Below, one piece after another: positions 6,070-7,994 of a stretch of 7,994 nt of DNA. Position 1 is the first letter of the stretch. Every line of letters begins with the position of its first letter. Origin of the DNA: Pseudomonadota bacterium (GTDB lineage: Bacteria; Bdellovibrionota; Oligoflexia; Oligoflexales; Oligoflexaceae). The notes under the pieces were generated by a model. That model worked only from the letters and a program-made list of their open reading frames with translations. It did no database searches and was not told the origin of the DNA. Position numbers and translations under genes: made by a program. The DNA lies in assembly GCA_029556045.1 (NCBI GenBank), contig JAKQGS010000433.1, positions 1 through 7,994 on the forward strand, written 5' to 3'.

Positions 6070-7830
6070 ATGATATTGATCGCGACCAAAAATCAGAAAT
6101 TAGGCAAACAACTCCGCAAGGAGCTGACCGCTTCTTCATTCCCCTGCCGTATCCTGGATGTGGGGCAGGTGGACCTGTTTAAGGATTTCTATGCAACGGA
6201 TGTGAGTGCGGTGGTCTGCGACGGCGAGTTTGATAATCTGCCGGACGGATTGAGTATCGACGTTTTGAACAGCCTCGGACGCCGCATCCCCGTGATCGTG
6301 ATGAAGCAGGATGAAGGTGTGCCGGAAGTCGCTAACAACAAGGTGGAAGAAGGGCATATCAGCGAGCATGTGACCGTGATACCCGCCCACCGGGTTGATG
6401 ACATTGTGAACACGTTGAAGATTTGCGTGGCCGGTCATGTCAAAAAAGACGTCAAGGCGCAGTTGCGGTCGATTCCCTTTTATAATCCTCTGATCCCGAT
6501 TCGCATGCTGCGGGACAATGGGGCTCTGGCCATCCTGACGATCGACGCCTCTGAGTTTTCCAAAGTGGCGGTGGAGTACGGGTTTGATGTGTACATGCGG
6601 GTCAAAGAGGCCTTTGCCAATATGCTGTTTGACCTGTGGGGTACACCGGGGTCCTTCCGGGAGTCCGATGTTATATTTCGCAAGTCCATGCACAGCAATA
6701 CCTATGTCATCTTCCTCAGTCGTTCCCGTGACCGCGGCGTCCTGCCCCTGCCGGGTGCCTTAGAGCGGGCCGCCGATCGGGTGAGTTTTGTCATCCAAAA
6801 CGCCATGTGGAAGGAACTGTTCACGCCGGGGCCCAAACGGATGATCCCCGACTGTGTGCGGGCCTTACCGCATTTTGGTATCGGGACATTTGGGGTCATT
6901 AACAATCCATGTATGGACATCCATGAAATTTTGGAACGGGGCCTCGATAGCAGCCGTGACGCTGCCGTCGCACAGATCAACCGTCTGTACCAGAAGCAAC
7001 GGGAACTGATGCAGACTTTGATTCATAGTGAGGAATTTTTAACCCCTCACTTTCAGGCGATCTTTCATCTGAAAGGTATCACGCAGGAAGATACGGAGGA
7101 GTTTAAACGCACCCGCAGCATCAGCCACCTGACACCGCATCTCTATGGATTTGAATCCCTCATCCGCGTCAATCAGCAGCAGGTGGTGGAAGAACTCAAA
7201 GGGGTGGACGGTATCGACCCCAAATTCTTGCGTCCCGACGTGATTTTCAGTATGGCCAAAGAAACCAAGGTGGCCCTAGAACTGGACCAAGCCTGCCTGA
7301 AGTTGGCGGCAAAGTTTTCCAGTGCACTACCGGGCAACCTCATGGTTAATATACTTCCTCGCAACCTCTACCATATCGAGCGCCTGAATCAGTCGTTTCA
7401 GGGGCGCAAGGGTATCATGTTTGAGGTGTCCGAATCGGAGGCCATCAATAACCTGGATCTGGTGATGAAGGCCAAAGACGTCCTGGAAAAAGGTGCCATG
7501 AAGATCGTGGCGGACGACTTTGGACGTGGTTATTCCAGCCTGGAGCGTGTCATCAAGCTGCAACCCCATGTGATCAAGTTTGATCGCAGCATGGTGCAGG
7601 ATATTCACAAGGACCCCATCAAACAGGTGTACGTCAAGGGTTTGGTGCGGGCCGGCAAGATTCTAAAAACCCTTGTGCTGGCAGAAGGTGTTGAGCTTTG
7701 GGAAGAGGCGGTGGTCCTGCAGGAGATGGGCATCGATCTGATTCAGGGCTTTCTACTGCATCAACCGCAATCTGTGGAGAAGATACTGGAGCAGGTCCAG
7801 GAGCCATCATCCCTCAAACAAGCGGGATGA
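6070..7830 (+). CDS. Pseudo-receiver / degenerate GGDEF / EAL domain protein, probable cyclic-di-GMP phosphodiesterase
   Basis: A 586-residue cytosolic signalling protein with no signal peptide or membrane segment. Residues 1 to about 120 look like a response-regulator fold: Asp51 in AVVCDGEF sits where the phosphoacceptor would be, but the N-terminal acidic pair and the lysine after strand 5 are missing. Residues about 150-310 resemble GGDEF (LAILTIDASEFSKVAVEYG at 152-170), but the GGDEF loop is replaced by MHSNTY (207-212), so cyclase activity is unlikely. The EAL domain covers about 325-575. Although EAL reads ESL, the expected catalytic residues are present: Glu362, Asn427, Glu455, Asp482-Asp483, Lys503, Glu539 and Gln559. 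It therefore probably hydrolyses cyclic-di-GMP. The stretch before GFESL is longer than usual (about 333-358). The ATG directly follows an in-frame TAA; the only purine-rich match (AAGG, 6051-6054) is 15 bases away, a weak ribosome-binding site. Confidence 0.9.
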   Translation: MILIATKNQKLGKQLRKELTASSFPCRILDVGQVDLFKDFYATDVSAVVCDGEFDNLPDGLSIDVLNSLGRRIPVIVMKQDEGVPEVANNKVEEGHISEHVTVIPAHRVDDIVNTLKICVAGHVKKDVKAQLRSIPFYNPLIPIRMLRDNGALAILTIDASEFSKVAVEYGFDVYMRVKEAFANMLFDLWGTPGSFRESDVIFRKSMHSNTYVIFLSRSRDRGVLPLPGALERAADRVSFVIQNAMWKELFTPGPKRMIPDCVRALPHFGIGTFGVINNPCMDIHEILERGLDSSRDAAVAQINRLYQKQRELMQTLIHSEEFLTPHFQAIFHLKGITQEDTEEFKRTRSISHLTPHLYGFESLIRVNQQQVVEELKGVDGIDPKFLRPDVIFSMAKETKVALELDQACLKLAAKFSSALPGNLMVNILPRNLYHIERLNQSFQGRKGIMFEVSESEAINNLDLVMKAKDVLEKGAMKIVADDFGRGYSSLERVIKLQPHVIKFDRSMVQDIHKDPIKQVYVKGLVRAGKILKTLVLAEGVELWEEAVVLQEMGIDLIQGFLLHQPQSVEKILEQVQEPSSLKQAG

Positions 7831-7953
7831 CCTACGTCGTTAAGTCGACGATGGCATCGTTGCTCGTCGAGGAAAAATGCTCATTGACGCCACTCTGTCA
7901 ACTCCGCTTTTTCCCCTCCTCGCGCCTTGCCCTCCCCGACTTAACGAAGTAGG
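7831..7953 (-). repeat. 123-bp structured intergenic repeat, copy 2
   Basis: The arms CCTACGTCGTTAAGTCG (7831-7847) and CGACTTAACGAAGTAGG (7937-7953) are reverse complements at 16 of 17 positions. The interior adds nested pairings: ACGAT-ggc-ATCGT (7848-7860), CGAGGA (7868-7873) with TCCTCG (7917-7922), and A5 (7873-7877) with T5 (7908-7912). Read on the minus strand it shares CAAGGCG.GAGGA (7929-7917) and CGACGA..CAACG..GCCATC (7869-7850) with copy 1 at similar distances from the ends. It begins at the base immediately after the TGA of the EAL gene, so the transcript would fold into it. There is no run of T after the outer stem, so it is not a classic terminator. Confidence 0.75.
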
Positions 7954-7994
7954 GCCTAGACTAATAGTGGATTGAAAATAGAGTTGATCACCAG

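Noticed and set aside
5819..6139. 106-codon minus-strand open frame between pta and the EAL gene
   Set aside because: Overlaps the start of the EAL gene antisense, rich in Trp, Cys and Arg, and has no ribosome-binding site of note.

Overview
The window carries seven convincing protein genes and several palindromic or structured intergenic elements. The content suggests a Gram-negative bacterium related to the former Deltaproteobacteria or Bdellovibrionota. The clues are a ferrochelatase with an internal cysteine cluster of the kind known from Myxococcus xanthus, a regulator resembling the TIGR02147/DUF4423 family that is common in Bdellovibrio-like bacteria, and a GGDEF/EAL-type signalling protein. 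This placement is inference; no rRNA or other marker gene is present.

Layout. Bases 1-168 hold a 20-bp-arm palindrome downstream of lgt (minus strand, 169-963), which encodes the membrane enzyme that lipidates prolipoproteins. lgt is divergent from udp (plus strand, 1102-1863), a uridine phosphorylase of exactly the E. coli length. Convergent with udp is a two-gene minus-strand unit: a helix-turn-helix regulator (2340-3110) whose stop overlaps the start of a small secreted protein of unknown function (1885-2343). Bases 3111-3722 are gene-free. They hold an operator-like palindrome upstream of the regulator, a 123-bp structured repeat (3339-3461) and a short GC-rich hairpin. Next is a second minus-strand unit, pta (4748-5788) followed by hemH (3723-4751), again with a 4-base ATGA overlap. 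The 281-bp gap between pta and the divergent plus-strand gene contains a tight cluster of DnaA-box-like sequences. The last gene (6070-7830) combines a pseudo-receiver, a degenerate GGDEF and an EAL domain with all expected phosphodiesterase residues. Its stop codon is followed, with no spacer, by a second 123-bp structured repeat (7831-7953).

How it works together. Most genes are housekeeping: lipoprotein maturation, nucleoside salvage, acetyl-phosphate/acetyl-CoA exchange and the last step of haem synthesis. The parts that look less described are the repeat family at 3339-3461 and 7831-7953 (same length, shared interior, different but self-complementary arms), the translationally coupled regulator and secreted-protein pair, the DnaA-box cluster, and the iron-sulphur-type ferrochelatase co-transcribed with a phosphotransacetylase. 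No CRISPR array, tRNA, rRNA or transposase gene was seen.
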